NCBI RefSeq assembly: GCF_028745505.1
Contig: NZ_JAQZZL010000001.1
Coordinates: forward strand, 1,671,818 to 1,735,817
Length of the DNA: 64,000 nt
Source of the DNA: Lentisphaera marina
Lineage (GTDB): Bacteria > Verrucomicrobiota > Lentisphaeria > Lentisphaerales > Lentisphaeraceae
Reading direction: 5' to 3'
Below the pieces are notes generated by a model, which worked only from the letters and a program-made list of their open reading frames with translations, ran no database searches and was not told the origin of the DNA. The position numbers were made by a program, and so were the translations under genes. Positions 1 through 9,249 of this stretch are shown one piece after another. Position 1 is the first letter of the stretch, and every line of letters starts with the position of its first letter.

Positions 1-1123
1 TGGCGCGAGCAAGAAGGTGACTATGCTTTAATAAATTCTCTGGATGATCAGGACCCTGGCGCTTAGCAATGGCGAGTATTGGCAACATTGGAATAAAACC
101 CTTGTTGTTTTCATAGGTAATGCCATCAGACGATAAGTCGTAGCTCAGTTTATTTTTAAGACTCCATTCCGCCATCTTTGCTACGCGCGGGTCGTACCCT
201 TTCTCTCCTTCAATAGCCAGTGCCAGATAAATTTGATTTGCTGCGCCGGACATGTGATTGTTAATATACATATGGCCAGGAATTTGCATGCCCGTGGTGT
301 ATTTACCATAAGTACTCTTAGAGATTGTTCGGCGTACAATGGTACGTTCCTTCTCAGTCATAAAAGGGTAGGCGTAGTCATACTCGAAGGCAAGGCTTAG
401 ATAGGAGCCGCTGATGTCTTTCTTGACTACAGCTGCCCCATGTTTCTTCATGAGTTCATTAACTCGCTTCAAGCCTCCCTGATGATAAGCGGTATGATAA
501 TCAACAAGGCCGAATTTAATTCCAGTACGAAGAAAATCATAGCCCACATCTTTAATGGCTTCCACTTCTTTCATTTTGTTGAGAATATCAAGCCTTCCTT
601 CCATATAGAGGGCGTGATCAACAGTTGCTTTTGCGGCCCTGCGACCTAGTTCATTATCCTCGGTAATGAGTGCATAGAGCGCCCAACCGGCGATCTTACT
701 GTCCCCGCCCCAGGGGCTTGAACGATAGTCGAAGTTTTGTGGAACCTTCCAATTTTTAGCATCGCGACGCATATCCTCCATCTGAACACGAAAAATCCGA
801 GGAGCGTCTTTACCGGAGGCATAAACCTCTTTGAAGCGTTCGATATCATCCGGTCCGATGATAATACGCGGATGAATTCCTACTGCAGGGGGCGGGGTGA
901 GTTTGCTTGCATCAAAACCCGGCGCTTTGTAATCCACGGGGACTTCAATGGGAGGAGGGAGGTCTTTAATTAATTCCCCATTTAGGATGTAATCACCAGG
1001 AGCGCCGTAACTTCCCTTATGAAATTTTTCTTCGCCCTTATGGGCTTTTGAAATATCCCCAGCCTGACTTGCGAAGGTCGCAAAATAAAGAGAAGCAAAA
1101 ATGATTTTTCGTACAGAGTTCAT
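1..1123 (-). CDS. Secreted heparinase II/III-like polysaccharide lyase, N-terminal part (cut by window edge)
   Basis: The reading frame is open from an ATG at 1123 to the window edge, giving 374 residues of N-terminal sequence with an export signal at about residues 1-22. Residues 80-93 carry the AVGIHPRIIIGPDD motif, the same block seen near the N-terminus of the lyases at 4166, 6736 and 19229. The following helical region, with 'EGEKGYDP' and 'YDYAYPFMTEKER', matches the alpha/alpha toroid of those paralogues. The family cleaves uronic-acid-containing polysaccharides by beta-elimination in the periplasm or outside the cell. The C-terminal beta-sandwich and the catalytic His/Tyr region lie outside the window, so activity cannot be judged. 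It is one of five paralogues in this locus. Family assignment is firm; the substrate is unknown. Confidence 0.8.
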   Translation of the reverse strand, partial: MNSVRKIIFASLYFATFASQAGDISKAHKGEEKFHKGSYGAPGDYILNGELIKDLPPPIEVPVDYKAPGFDASKLTPPPAVGIHPRIIIGPDDIERFKEVYASGKDAPRIFRVQMEDMRRDAKNWKVPQNFDYRSSPWGGDSKIAGWALYALITEDNELGRRAAKATVDHALYMEGRLDILNKMKEVEAIKDVGYDFLRTGIKFGLVDYHTAYHQGGLKRVNELMKKHGAAVVKKDISGSYLSLAFEYDYAYPFMTEKERTIVRRTISKSTYGKYTTGMQIPGHMYINNHMSGAANQIYLALAIEGEKGYDPRVAKMAEWSLKNKLSYDLSSDGITYENNKGFIPMLPILAIAKRQGPDHPENLLKHSHLLARA

Positions 1124-1227
1124 GTAGAGTCCTTGTTAAAAGAGTTTTGATTTTAGTTAATAAATTTTTCTCAATATCTTATGTCAAGATTTTGATTGGG
1201 TTTTCCGTAAGCCGAAGCTTGAAAGAA

Positions 1228-2007
1228 TTAATAATTGGGATTCCAGTAAAACCTCGTACCAGCTGGCTCCATGTTAGCTTGGAAAACGCCAAAGTTACCT
1301 ATATATTCCCGCCACCAGGTGGTATGAATTGTGACTTTATATTCGTCATGAAACATCCAAGTATTTGTTTTTACAAATCTTGCTGAGCCATCAATATGTA
1401 GTGAATTTGCACCTTCATTTAGGTGATTGCCCATACTGACTCCTCGACCATCACTATACGAGCTTATTGATTCTGCGGTGGATTGAGTTGCACTCCAGTT
1501 TCTGACGTAATCATGCATGGCAATGGTAGAGGAGTCAACTGCCGTAATTTTATTATGATCTTTGTATTTGAAAAGTCCCATTGCTTCACGATGGGCGTGG
1601 CCGCCACTACCGGGGAGATCAAGGAAGCGGAAAGAATTTTCATAATAAGTCTTAAGGGCAGTTAACTCTCTACCGTCAGCAAGAGTTACGGTTTCAACTG
1701 AATCAATACCAAACTTTCCTTCGTAGACGCCAGGGCATTCATAGCCTTCACGACTTGTTCCCATGTAAATTGCAATTTGCTTTAAAAAAGCATTATTGGG
1801 ATCACTGAAATTTGAGGGGAGGTATTGATCGTTATCTTCTGTATAGAGGTAAATAGCAAGGTGATGTTGCTTTAGATTACTTAGGCAGATCGCTCTTCGA
1901 GCTGATTCACGAGATTTCTTTAATGAGGGCATGAGTAAAGAAGCCAAAATGCCAATAATAGCTACGACAACAAGAACTTCGATCAGGGTAAATGTTTTAT
2001 TTTTCAT
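1228..2007 (-). CDS. Type II pseudopilin-like protein (prepilin-type N-terminal methylation domain)
   Basis: The protein has 259 residues starting MKNKTFTLIEVLVVV, a class III prepilin signal in which cleavage would precede the Phe and the Glu at mature position 5 is kept. After the hydrophobic helix comes 'SRESARRAICLSNLKQ' and a globular beta-rich domain with 'LHIDGSARF', the H-X9-DG-like pattern typical of the PVC-group pseudopilin expansion. I place the start at 2007, not at an upstream in-frame codon at 2061, because a GGAGGCCTT ribosome site precedes it and the signal must be N-terminal. Such proteins are presumed to be exported and processed by a prepilin peptidase. Many copies per genome are usual in Lentisphaerota, often beside glycan-degradation genes. 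The exact role is unknown. Confidence 0.88.
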   Translation of the reverse strand: MKNKTFTLIEVLVVVAIIGILASLLMPSLKKSRESARRAICLSNLKQHHLAIYLYTEDNDQYLPSNFSDPNNAFLKQIAIYMGTSREGYECPGVYEGKFGIDSVETVTLADGRELTALKTYYENSFRFLDLPGSGGHAHREAMGLFKYKDHNKITAVDSSTIAMHDYVRNWSATQSTAESISSYSDGRGVSMGNHLNEGANSLHIDGSARFVKTNTWMFHDEYKVTIHTTWWREYIGNFGVFQANMEPAGTRFYWNPNY

Positions 2008-2097
2008 AAGGCCTCCATGTATTTTAATATGTATTATATATATAATTTTATAAAAAGTCAAGCGGTGTAAGTGATTTTATGTAATTTCTTGAAAGCG

Positions 2098-2199
2098 CTA
2101 GTAGACAGTCTCCGGGAGTTCTCCATTGGGTCTTGGACTGACATTGATTAGAAGATTAGCACCGCGATCACGAAGGTATTTGTAAGTGTCCACATCCAT
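2098..2199 (-). pseudogene. Fragment resembling the C-terminal catalytic region of a GH29 alpha-L-fucosidase
   Basis: A 33-codon stretch reads DTYKYLRDRGANLLINVSPR followed by PNGELPE. This resembles the '..GGNLLLNVGP.pDG.i' block of GH29 alpha-L-fucosidases. It is preceded directly by an in-frame stop and ends shortly after the block, so it cannot be functional. It lies in the gap between the pseudopilin gene and the CE7 esterase. The assignment rests on one short motif and is tentative. Confidence 0.4.
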
Positions 2200-2265
2200 T
2201 CAGCAGATTTATATTTTTCTTCTCTCAAATCGCTGTAGTCATTCACATTATTATCAATTTATACT

Positions 2266-3234
2266 CTAAGGATTAATATTGCTTAAGATGAATTGGTGAA
2301 CTCGGTCAGCCCAACTGGGGAGGCGTTCATGGGCGAAATCTGGGTAATAAACGATATCTTTTTCTGCAGTTATTTTATTGTAAGCTGCATGCTGGCTCGA
2401 AGGCGGACAAATTTGGTCCATGAGGCCGCAGGCCATGAAGGTTTTTGCCTTGATGCGCTTGGTGATATTTTGGATATCAATATAGCCCAGAGTATTAAAT
2501 ACTTGTTCTTTCCTTTCATGGAGTGGGTCATGGTAGCGGAAGTAATTGCGCAGTTCTTCATAAGCATTTTGGTCGAGGTCCATGTCCCAGACGCGCTGAT
2601 AGTCACTCAGGAAAGGGTAGTGCGGTGCACAGAGTTTTATTTTCGGTTCTAGAGCTGCGCATGCGAGGGCTAAAGCACCGCCCTGTGAACCACCAATAGC
2701 GGCCAAACGAGTTTCATCGACTTCGTCTAATGACATGAGTATATTGGCGAGCTGAGCTGTGTCCAGAAAAATCTTTTTAAAGAGCAGGGCGTCGGGCCCT
2801 GAATCGATGCCACGAATAATGTGCCCTTTGAGAGTGTTACCCAAAACAGCGCTGGTGTCCTGTGAATTACCTCCTTGCCCACGACAGTCCATAGAAGCAA
2901 TGGCAAAGCCAGAGTTAAGCCATGAGAGTTTTTCCGACCATTCACCTGAGTGGTAGCCATAGCCGTGAAACTCGATGACACTTGGAATGGGCTTGGAGAT
3001 ATTTTTAGGTCTTAGGTATTTGGCGTGAACACGAGCGCCATCAACACCAGTGAAGTAGAGTTCAAAGGCCTCGGCATTTGGGAACTGAAATTTTGAAGGG
3101 ATAAGTTCGACTTGGAAATCAAGCGCCTTCATTTCGGTGATATTGCGGTCCCAGAATTGATCTATGTCATCAGGGCAGGGGCTTGAGCCCGTATATGTTT
3201 GGAGTTTTTCAATTGAAAAGTCAAAGGCAGGCAT
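2266..3234 (-). CDS. CE7 acetyl xylan esterase / cephalosporin-C deacetylase family protein
   Basis: The 322-residue length is normal for carbohydrate esterase family 7. The hallmark motifs are present: RGQGG at 118-122, the nucleophile elbow GGSQGG with Ser183, Asp273 in GLMDQICPP and His302 in DFAHE. Family members remove acetyl groups from xylo-oligosaccharides and other small acetylated sugars. No signal peptide is visible, so this enzyme probably acts in the cytoplasm on imported oligosaccharides. Its neighbours are secreted lyases and a DUF1961-like protein, which fits de-acetylation in a marine glycan pathway. The natural substrate cannot be read from sequence. Confidence 0.93.
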   Translation of the reverse strand: MPAFDFSIEKLQTYTGSSPCPDDIDQFWDRNITEMKALDFQVELIPSKFQFPNAEAFELYFTGVDGARVHAKYLRPKNISKPIPSVIEFHGYGYHSGEWSEKLSWLNSGFAIASMDCRGQGGNSQDTSAVLGNTLKGHIIRGIDSGPDALLFKKIFLDTAQLANILMSLDEVDETRLAAIGGSQGGALALACAALEPKIKLCAPHYPFLSDYQRVWDMDLDQNAYEELRNYFRYHDPLHERKEQVFNTLGYIDIQNITKRIKAKTFMACGLMDQICPPSSQHAAYNKITAEKDIVYYPDFAHERLPSWADRVHQFILSNINP

Positions 3235-3281
3235 GATGGCTCTCTCTATTTAAGGATTTGGAAATTGTATCATAAAAATAT

Positions 3282-4076
3282 TTAAATCTTTTTACTCACT
3301 TTAAAATTGGATATTAAAGCACTGCGACCTGACATAAGGCGAAGGCCTATTCGCCCTTGTTTTAGCTCGGCAAAATTGTTTAGTTTCCAAGAAAATTCCT
3401 TATTGATTTCAGGTCCACGAACTTTCATACTGAGATTTTTTCCGGTCTTCTCAAAAATGAGCTTATATTTTACTCCAGGTTTGAATAAGCCTGTATTCCA
3501 ATAGCTTCCTGGTATTTCTGTACTTTTATTAAACTTCTCATCAGATATTGACGGGTAGCGGCGCGCTCTTAGGTATTCTCCCTCAAGGTCATAACGGTTG
3601 ACTGCATATGATATGTGGTAAAGTTTCATATTGAGGAAATAAAGAGGCATACGAGGTTTTGTCCTAAGGTGATTCCATTTGGAAATATCTTCTTTGTAAG
3701 GACCAATACCGATACCACGAGCGTGAAAGTAAAGGATGTTTACATTCCTATCTAAATTATCGAGTCTCGTAAATTCATATTCAATTTTAATATCTCCTTC
3801 AAATTCTTGCTTTGTCCATAAGACCATTGACTGGGCATTATCATCTGGATCGGGACCTGCAGTTAATATCATCCCTTTGGCGGTATTTTTTACAGATGAA
3901 TCAACTGAGTCCAAGAACCAATTTTCTTGCCAATCTTTTTTGCAGTCATCATCTAGGAGTGTTTTTGAGTTCATAATGTTTTTTTTATTTATTGTTTTTG
4001 TCTTAATTGTTGCTGATTCTAGGTATGAAAAGGAGTGTAAAAGACAATAACAAATAAGTACATAGAAGAATTTCAT
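3282..4076 (-). CDS. Secreted DUF1961-like concanavalin-fold protein
   Basis: The protein has 264 residues from the ATG at 4076, which begins a clear signal peptide (MKFFYVLICYCLLHSFSYLE). Ten in-frame residues upstream are an unlikely extension. The body has the DUF1961 pattern: 'GPDPDDNAQSMVLWTKQEF', 'NILYFHARG' and 'GRIGLRLMSGRSALISNF', the last of these typical of a LamG/concanavalin-like sandwich. DUF1961 proteins occur in polysaccharide-utilisation loci of PVC bacteria and Bacteroidetes and are thought to bind or cleave glycans, but the activity is not established. The gene is divergent from the lyase at 4166 with an inverted repeat between them. Confidence 0.7.
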   Translation of the reverse strand: MKFFYVLICYCLLHSFSYLESATIKTKTINKKNIMNSKTLLDDDCKKDWQENWFLDSVDSSVKNTAKGMILTAGPDPDDNAQSMVLWTKQEFEGDIKIEYEFTRLDNLDRNVNILYFHARGIGIGPYKEDISKWNHLRTKPRMPLYFLNMKLYHISYAVNRYDLEGEYLRARRYPSISDEKFNKSTEIPGSYWNTGLFKPGVKYKLIFEKTGKNLSMKVRGPEINKEFSWKLNNFAELKQGRIGLRLMSGRSALISNFKVSKKI

Positions 4077-4091
4077 AGTTAATCCAATATT

Positions 4092-4112
4092 TATATTGTA
4101 ATACACAATATA
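4092..4112. promoter_or_regulatory. Inverted repeat, candidate operator between divergent genes
   Basis: TATATTGT-AATAC-ACAATATA is a perfect 8-bp inverted repeat with a 5-bp spacer. It lies in the 89-bp gap between the divergent DUF1961-like gene (start 4076) and the lyase gene (start 4166), where a shared operator would be expected. No binding protein is known. AT-rich palindromes can occur by chance. Confidence 0.45.
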
Positions 4113-4165
4113 ATACTGTATATATTTTACAATGTGATTTTTTTAATTTAACAAATGAGTGATTT

Positions 4166-6733
4166 ATGAAACTTCAGAAAAAAATTCCCTTCTTATTTTT
4201 ACTTAGTATAAATGTAATCAGCCTATGCCAACTAATTGGGCAAGAATCACGTGGTGTACTTCCAGAAGAATTAACGGCAGAAGAAATACTCAGTGGCAAT
4301 TACATTTGGCCGGATTCGCCTAAGATAGATATTCAGCGAGTTGGTAAAGAAAAGGGCTTTAAGCCAAATGCTTTTGGCAAGATGCCAGAAGTAGGTATTC
4401 ATCCTCGGCTTTTGTTTTCAGAGGAAGATATTCCAAAAATCCAAAAGCGTATAAAAAACACTCGAATGGGCACTAAGTCCTATGCCAATATGAAAAGGCG
4501 TGTGGCTGTACAGAGTGCCGATGGAACGGCTTACTCCAATACTTTAGAGGCATTAGAGTCTGGAGATGTTGAGAGAGCAGCCAACTTAATAAGTGATTAT
4601 AAAAATGCAGGTAAGGGACCGATCACGGCTTATCATCACCGTCATTCATTTGTCTATCCATTGTTATTTGATAGCTTCATCTGCTTAATTGAAAACGATG
4701 AAGAACGCGGTGAAAAACTTGCAAAAGCCACTGCGACCCTCGCAAAGATTTATCAGGCTCGTTTTGATGCCATGGATGCCGATGCGAAAGCCGCAAAAAT
4801 AGAAAGTACTAATCAAGTTAATGGCGATGGCAATCAGATGCATCCAAATGGTCAGTTGAACTCAGATGTTTGGCGAAGCGGTAGAAGAAAGGCCTTTGAT
4901 GGAGATCCCTTTTACGTTTACGCTTATGATTTTAACTTCAAATGGATGAATGAGCTTGATCGCAGTACTTGTCGTCAGACGATTAACTCATTTATCAATG
5001 GCAAGACGACTATGGGCTCACATATGCCTCATCATTTCCGTAACTGGAATTGGGTGGCCATTGCTTCCGGTGGTTTACTTAGTTCTGCAGCTGCAACACT
5101 TGGAGAAGAGGGTAATGATGCACGAGTTTATCAGCATGCGCGCGAACTCATCAATGACTACCTGACTTATGGTTGGTCGGAAAAAGGAGCCTCGCGCGAG
5201 GCTATTGCCTACACGCAATTTGGTTTACGTTGGTTGATGCCTGCCATGGTAACACTCGCTCGCAATGGCGATAACCTATGGAATACAGATAACTGGTATA
5301 AGTCATTGGAATGGTATGCCCAGTCAGTACAAAATGAAGATGGCCGTTTTCTTAGTCATGGAGATGGTGGAAATGATGGCGTGCTGGATTTGACTGCAAT
5401 AATGTTTAAAAATGCATATCCCGAAAGTGAATTAGCTGACTATGTATTGGCTGAAACTCTAGCAGGTTCAGATGATCCCGAAACTGATAAGGGGCTGATG
5501 CTCTTAAGAACAATTTTTGCAGTAGATCCCGATAAGGACCTTGAGGAATATAAAAAAGGATCAGAACTTGAACTAGCAATAACTCATTTTGACCCTGAAC
5601 GCAATCAACTTATCACCCGTAATAAATGGGGCAGAGATCAACTCAAGCTTAACTTTGAATGTCGAGCTGATTCTTTTGCGCCCAATCACCAACATGCTGA
5701 CCGAGGTATATTTTCTATCACTGGAGCCGGTAAAACATGGGGCACAGAACATTTTCGTGGTGTAGAAAGCAGGCATCATAGTGTGGTGACAATTGATTAT
5801 AAAGGTCAGGGTTACTTTGCGCCTCCGGGCAAGTGGCTAAGTTTAGTTGATAATGAGCACGCGACCTTTGGTGTATGCGACAGTAAGTACGCCTATGATT
5901 GGTATTTTCATCCAACTTTATCAGGTTTTGCCGACAAGAATAAGTCGCGTAGAAAATATGCGAGATGGTCAAGGTTTGTAGAGGATACAGATTTGTGGTT
6001 AAAAGATCATCCCGATTTTGATTGGAAAGCCAATATCGATCGCAGTCCGCAAATTGAAAAATATTGGCGTGGTTTCGAAAAGGGTGATCCGAGAATGTGG
6101 GATGAATATTCACGTCCGGTGCGCGTGCCCTTTAATCCAGTGGAGAAAGCTTTTAGAACGGCAGGTCTTATTCGGGGAGAAAACCCCTATGTGCTAATTA
6201 TGGATGATATTAAAAAGGATGATAAAGCGCATACTTATGATTGGAATATGATGTTTGATCCTGACACAGAGCTCATTTCAATTGATACAGATGAAATTTT
6301 ATTGGGCTCAAATACAGACTTAATAAAAGGGGGATTTACTTATACTTTTAAGCGCAAGGGGCCAAAGAAAGCTTCACAACTCTACATTAAAGTACTTGAG
6401 AGAAGTATTCCGAAAGATGTTCAGCACAATCCTGAAATACGACTCGAAACAGCGGATTTTAAAGAAGCGAGAAAGTGGCCAGAGGGACGGAGTTATGGTC
6501 TGACCAAACGTTTGGTAATCCCGAGTTTTAGCCGCGAACCTAAATTCAAAGTTTTGCTTTTTCCTCATTATCAAGGTGACGAACTGCCAAAAATAGAGTG
6601 GAATAATGACAAGACTGAAGTCAAAATTCAATGGAAAAATCAAATTGATATACTGTCGTTTAGCCAAGCAGATGGTGGCCGTACACGAGTGGTAATTGAA
6701 CGTAATGGAAAGATAATTAGCGAGGTAGATTAA
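4166..6733 (+). CDS. Secreted heparinase II/III-like polysaccharide lyase
   Basis: The protein has 855 residues with a signal peptide (about 1-26, hydrophobic core FLFLLSINVISL). MPEVGIHPRLLFSEEDIP near residue 74 is the family's N-terminal block. An alpha-toroid region follows, with 'HHFRNWNWVAIASGG' and 'GASREAIAYTQFG'. The beta-sandwich part carries NHQHADRGIF near residue 505, equivalent to the HxHxDxGxF-type signature of heparinase II/III. The C-terminal block 'FRTAGLIRGENPYVLIMDDI' starts near residue 662. The likely reaction is beta-elimination of a uronate-containing, possibly sulfated polysaccharide outside the cytoplasm. It is the first gene of a three-gene + strand unit: the next gene starts 2 bp downstream and the third overlaps by 4 bp. 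Confidence 0.85.
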   Translation: MKLQKKIPFLFLLSINVISLCQLIGQESRGVLPEELTAEEILSGNYIWPDSPKIDIQRVGKEKGFKPNAFGKMPEVGIHPRLLFSEEDIPKIQKRIKNTRMGTKSYANMKRRVAVQSADGTAYSNTLEALESGDVERAANLISDYKNAGKGPITAYHHRHSFVYPLLFDSFICLIENDEERGEKLAKATATLAKIYQARFDAMDADAKAAKIESTNQVNGDGNQMHPNGQLNSDVWRSGRRKAFDGDPFYVYAYDFNFKWMNELDRSTCRQTINSFINGKTTMGSHMPHHFRNWNWVAIASGGLLSSAAATLGEEGNDARVYQHARELINDYLTYGWSEKGASREAIAYTQFGLRWLMPAMVTLARNGDNLWNTDNWYKSLEWYAQSVQNEDGRFLSHGDGGNDGVLDLTAIMFKNAYPESELADYVLAETLAGSDDPETDKGLMLLRTIFAVDPDKDLEEYKKGSELELAITHFDPERNQLITRNKWGRDQLKLNFECRADSFAPNHQHADRGIFSITGAGKTWGTEHFRGVESRHHSVVTIDYKGQGYFAPPGKWLSLVDNEHATFGVCDSKYAYDWYFHPTLSGFADKNKSRRKYARWSRFVEDTDLWLKDHPDFDWKANIDRSPQIEKYWRGFEKGDPRMWDEYSRPVRVPFNPVEKAFRTAGLIRGENPYVLIMDDIKKDDKAHTYDWNMMFDPDTELISIDTDEILLGSNTDLIKGGFTYTFKRKGPKKASQLYIKVLERSIPKDVQHNPEIRLETADFKEARKWPEGRSYGLTKRLVIPSFSREPKFKVLLFPHYQGDELPKIEWNNDKTEVKIQWKNQIDILSFSQADGGRTRVVIERNGKIISEVD

Positions 6734-6735
6734 TT

Positions 6736-9249
6736 ATGATAAGTAGAATATTCAGCATTGGTTTTATTACTTTATTTTGTTGTGCATGCGAAAACTCAAC
6801 AAAACAATCGCAAAATGAGGAAGTGAAGAGTTTTGAATTAAGTCCAAATACTTCTTTGTTTGATATCGATATTCCAATGGTACAAGGCGAGGTATTGGAA
6901 GTAGAAGAGCATTTGGATTTAAAAATGCTCGAAGATCAGAATAATTTCGCTTATTCACCTAAAGAAATTCAGCAGCATTTTTCCAAACCCTACACACTGA
7001 AATATGATTTCACCGGATTTGATCCCGACAGTGTTCGTCGAGTACCTAAGCCGGGGATTCATCCTCGTGTTTTTTTTGGACCGGATGAACTTCCTGACTT
7101 AAGAAATCGTCTTAAAACGACTCTGCCTGGGCAGAAGATCATGACTGCAATCAATAAAGAGCTGAACAATAATATTCGCAAAGAAGGCAGCCCTACAAGT
7201 GCAGGGTATCAAGCGCTAGTAAATGGCGACGAAACTGTGGAGATCCATAAAAATATTTCCATAGCTTACGGGGCTTTATACGAAGCCTTCCGTTGCCTTA
7301 TTGAACAGGATGAAGAAGGTGGTAAGCAAGTGGCTAAGGCCATTGTGACCATAGCAAAAATCGATCAGAAAAAAATTGCCGCTGAGATTAAGAAATTTAA
7401 AGAAAAGAACCCCCAGGCGAAACGCATTGATTTCCGAGTTACGGCAAAGAATCCATCACAGAACGGTGCTCTAGGTTTAATGTACGACTGGGCTTATCAT
7501 TTTATGAATGAAGAGCAAAGAGATATAGTTCGCGAGGCGATTGTTATGGCGTCGAATAAGATGACTTTGCAGGGTGCGCAAAACCTGCGTACAATTCGAA
7601 CAAATTCCAGTAATTGGATTTCATGGACATCACGTCTCGTGTGTTTGCTCGCAGCAATAGAAGGAGAAGAGGGATACGACCCGGTGGCTTATCAGCATTC
7701 AGTACAGGCAATGAAGTGGTTCTTTTCTTTGAGTATTTTTCCTGATGGAGAAAGTCATGAAGGCTGGGGAAAACAATTTCTCATGGCTGAATTAGTTTAC
7801 ATTATGGCGAGAAGAGGAGAGTATTTTTTTGCGAACCAAAATGTTCGCAATACTTTTAATAGATATTGGCTTCATGCGCTCAATCCATGGGGACGTAAAG
7901 ATGAAGAGTTTGGTGGGGTTTCAGGGCCATTTACATTCTATGATTCCCAGGGAGGAACAAAGACTCGTATCCCTTCCTTGCCAGATATATTGGTTTACAA
8001 AAAACTTTATCCCAAAGATCCGGCCATAGATTTTATTTATCGTAGTGCGATGGGAGAAGACTACGGCAGTTTTTCTGAACGCATTAATTTACGGCATCAT
8101 TTCTCAACTTATGACGGTTTCTGCAAAGCCATTTTTGCGATGAATTTTGACCATAGTAAGACTTGGGAAGAAGCTCATGCTGATTTAACAAAAGATAAGG
8201 ATTTAACGTACTTTAGCGTAGATACGGGGAATATGATTACGCGATCAGACTGGAGTCCTGATGCCCTTTACTTTCACTATAATAATCGTTCCATGCCGGG
8301 TGGACACAAGTACTCGGACCGCGGGCACTTTAATGTATATGCCGATGGTCGCTATTGGGGGATTTACGAAAAAATGCGTCAGGTGAGGGAAGCCTTTTTG
8401 CCGATGAACCGAAGCACAGTGATGATTGACGGGCGGGGCGTGTCTATTGCTCCAGGTAAATGTGTGGATCATGTGAGTAATGACTTAACGAGTTTCACAG
8501 TTAGTGACTTGAAGATAACTTATGATTATTCCCACAACTACCTCTTTCCTTTGAAGGGAGAAGATAGAAAGAAAAAAGTTATGTTGCCACATTCATATAA
8601 TGAATTTCGCTTAGAGCCGTCGGAATACCCTTATTATAATTTAACTCAGGATATGAGGCCTCATTGGTACGACAGCCTCAAAAAGCCCTATGATCAACGC
8701 ATGGGGGGAAGTAATTCAGCAGCTTGGAGAAAGCATGATATCCCCATGAAAAAAGCTTTTCGTACGGCAGGTATGGTACGTGGGAAGCATCCGTATATTC
8801 TCATTGTAGATGACATACAAAAAGATGATCAAAAAAGGCATTACGAATGGGGAATGACTTTGGCGAGTGATGTGAATTTAAATAAGGCGTCAAAAGATTT
8901 GGCTATTTTAGGAGACGACAAAAACCGTCAATTAGTGGTACAAATGCTCAGTGCGGATGGACTTGAAGATGCCCCCAAAATAAAAGAAGTACGTAGTAAG
9001 AATCCACCTCAGCCGGATAAAGTCATCCCTAAGTTAGTATTCAATTCACATGCTAAAGCCCCAAACTTCAAAGCGCTTATCTATCCTCCACGGGGTGAGC
9101 AAGCACAAGTTAGCTGGAATGAAGACAGAACTCAGCTCACACTTACTTGGTCTGACCAAGTGGATTTGATTACTTTCCGTGAGGCAGAAGATGGAAGGAC
9201 TCGTATACAAATTCAGCGACAAGCTAAGTGTATAGTTGAAATAAAATGA
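6736..9249 (+). CDS. Heparinase II/III-like polysaccharide lyase, probable lipoprotein
   Basis: The protein has 837 residues. The N-terminus, MISRIFSIGFITLFCCACEN, ends in a lipobox-like FCCAC, suggesting a lipid-anchored exported enzyme. VPKPGIHPRVFFGPDELP (near 102), PGGHKYSDRGHFNV (near 520) and FRTAGMVRGKHPYILIVDDI (near 674) align block for block with the lyase at 4166, so the two are tandem paralogues. In the catalytic block the first His of HxHxD is replaced (GHKYSDRG), so the substrate or mechanism may differ from the 4166 enzyme. The gene follows its neighbour by 2 bp and overlaps the hydrolase at 9246 in an ATGA, so the three are surely co-transcribed. Confidence 0.83.
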   Translation: MISRIFSIGFITLFCCACENSTKQSQNEEVKSFELSPNTSLFDIDIPMVQGEVLEVEEHLDLKMLEDQNNFAYSPKEIQQHFSKPYTLKYDFTGFDPDSVRRVPKPGIHPRVFFGPDELPDLRNRLKTTLPGQKIMTAINKELNNNIRKEGSPTSAGYQALVNGDETVEIHKNISIAYGALYEAFRCLIEQDEEGGKQVAKAIVTIAKIDQKKIAAEIKKFKEKNPQAKRIDFRVTAKNPSQNGALGLMYDWAYHFMNEEQRDIVREAIVMASNKMTLQGAQNLRTIRTNSSNWISWTSRLVCLLAAIEGEEGYDPVAYQHSVQAMKWFFSLSIFPDGESHEGWGKQFLMAELVYIMARRGEYFFANQNVRNTFNRYWLHALNPWGRKDEEFGGVSGPFTFYDSQGGTKTRIPSLPDILVYKKLYPKDPAIDFIYRSAMGEDYGSFSERINLRHHFSTYDGFCKAIFAMNFDHSKTWEEAHADLTKDKDLTYFSVDTGNMITRSDWSPDALYFHYNNRSMPGGHKYSDRGHFNVYADGRYWGIYEKMRQVREAFLPMNRSTVMIDGRGVSIAPGKCVDHVSNDLTSFTVSDLKITYDYSHNYLFPLKGEDRKKKVMLPHSYNEFRLEPSEYPYYNLTQDMRPHWYDSLKKPYDQRMGGSNSAAWRKHDIPMKKAFRTAGMVRGKHPYILIVDDIQKDDQKRHYEWGMTLASDVNLNKASKDLAILGDDKNRQLVVQMLSADGLEDAPKIKEVRSKNPPQPDKVIPKLVFNSHAKAPNFKALIYPPRGEQAQVSWNEDRTQLTLTWSDQVDLITFREAEDGRTRIQIQRQAKCIVEIK

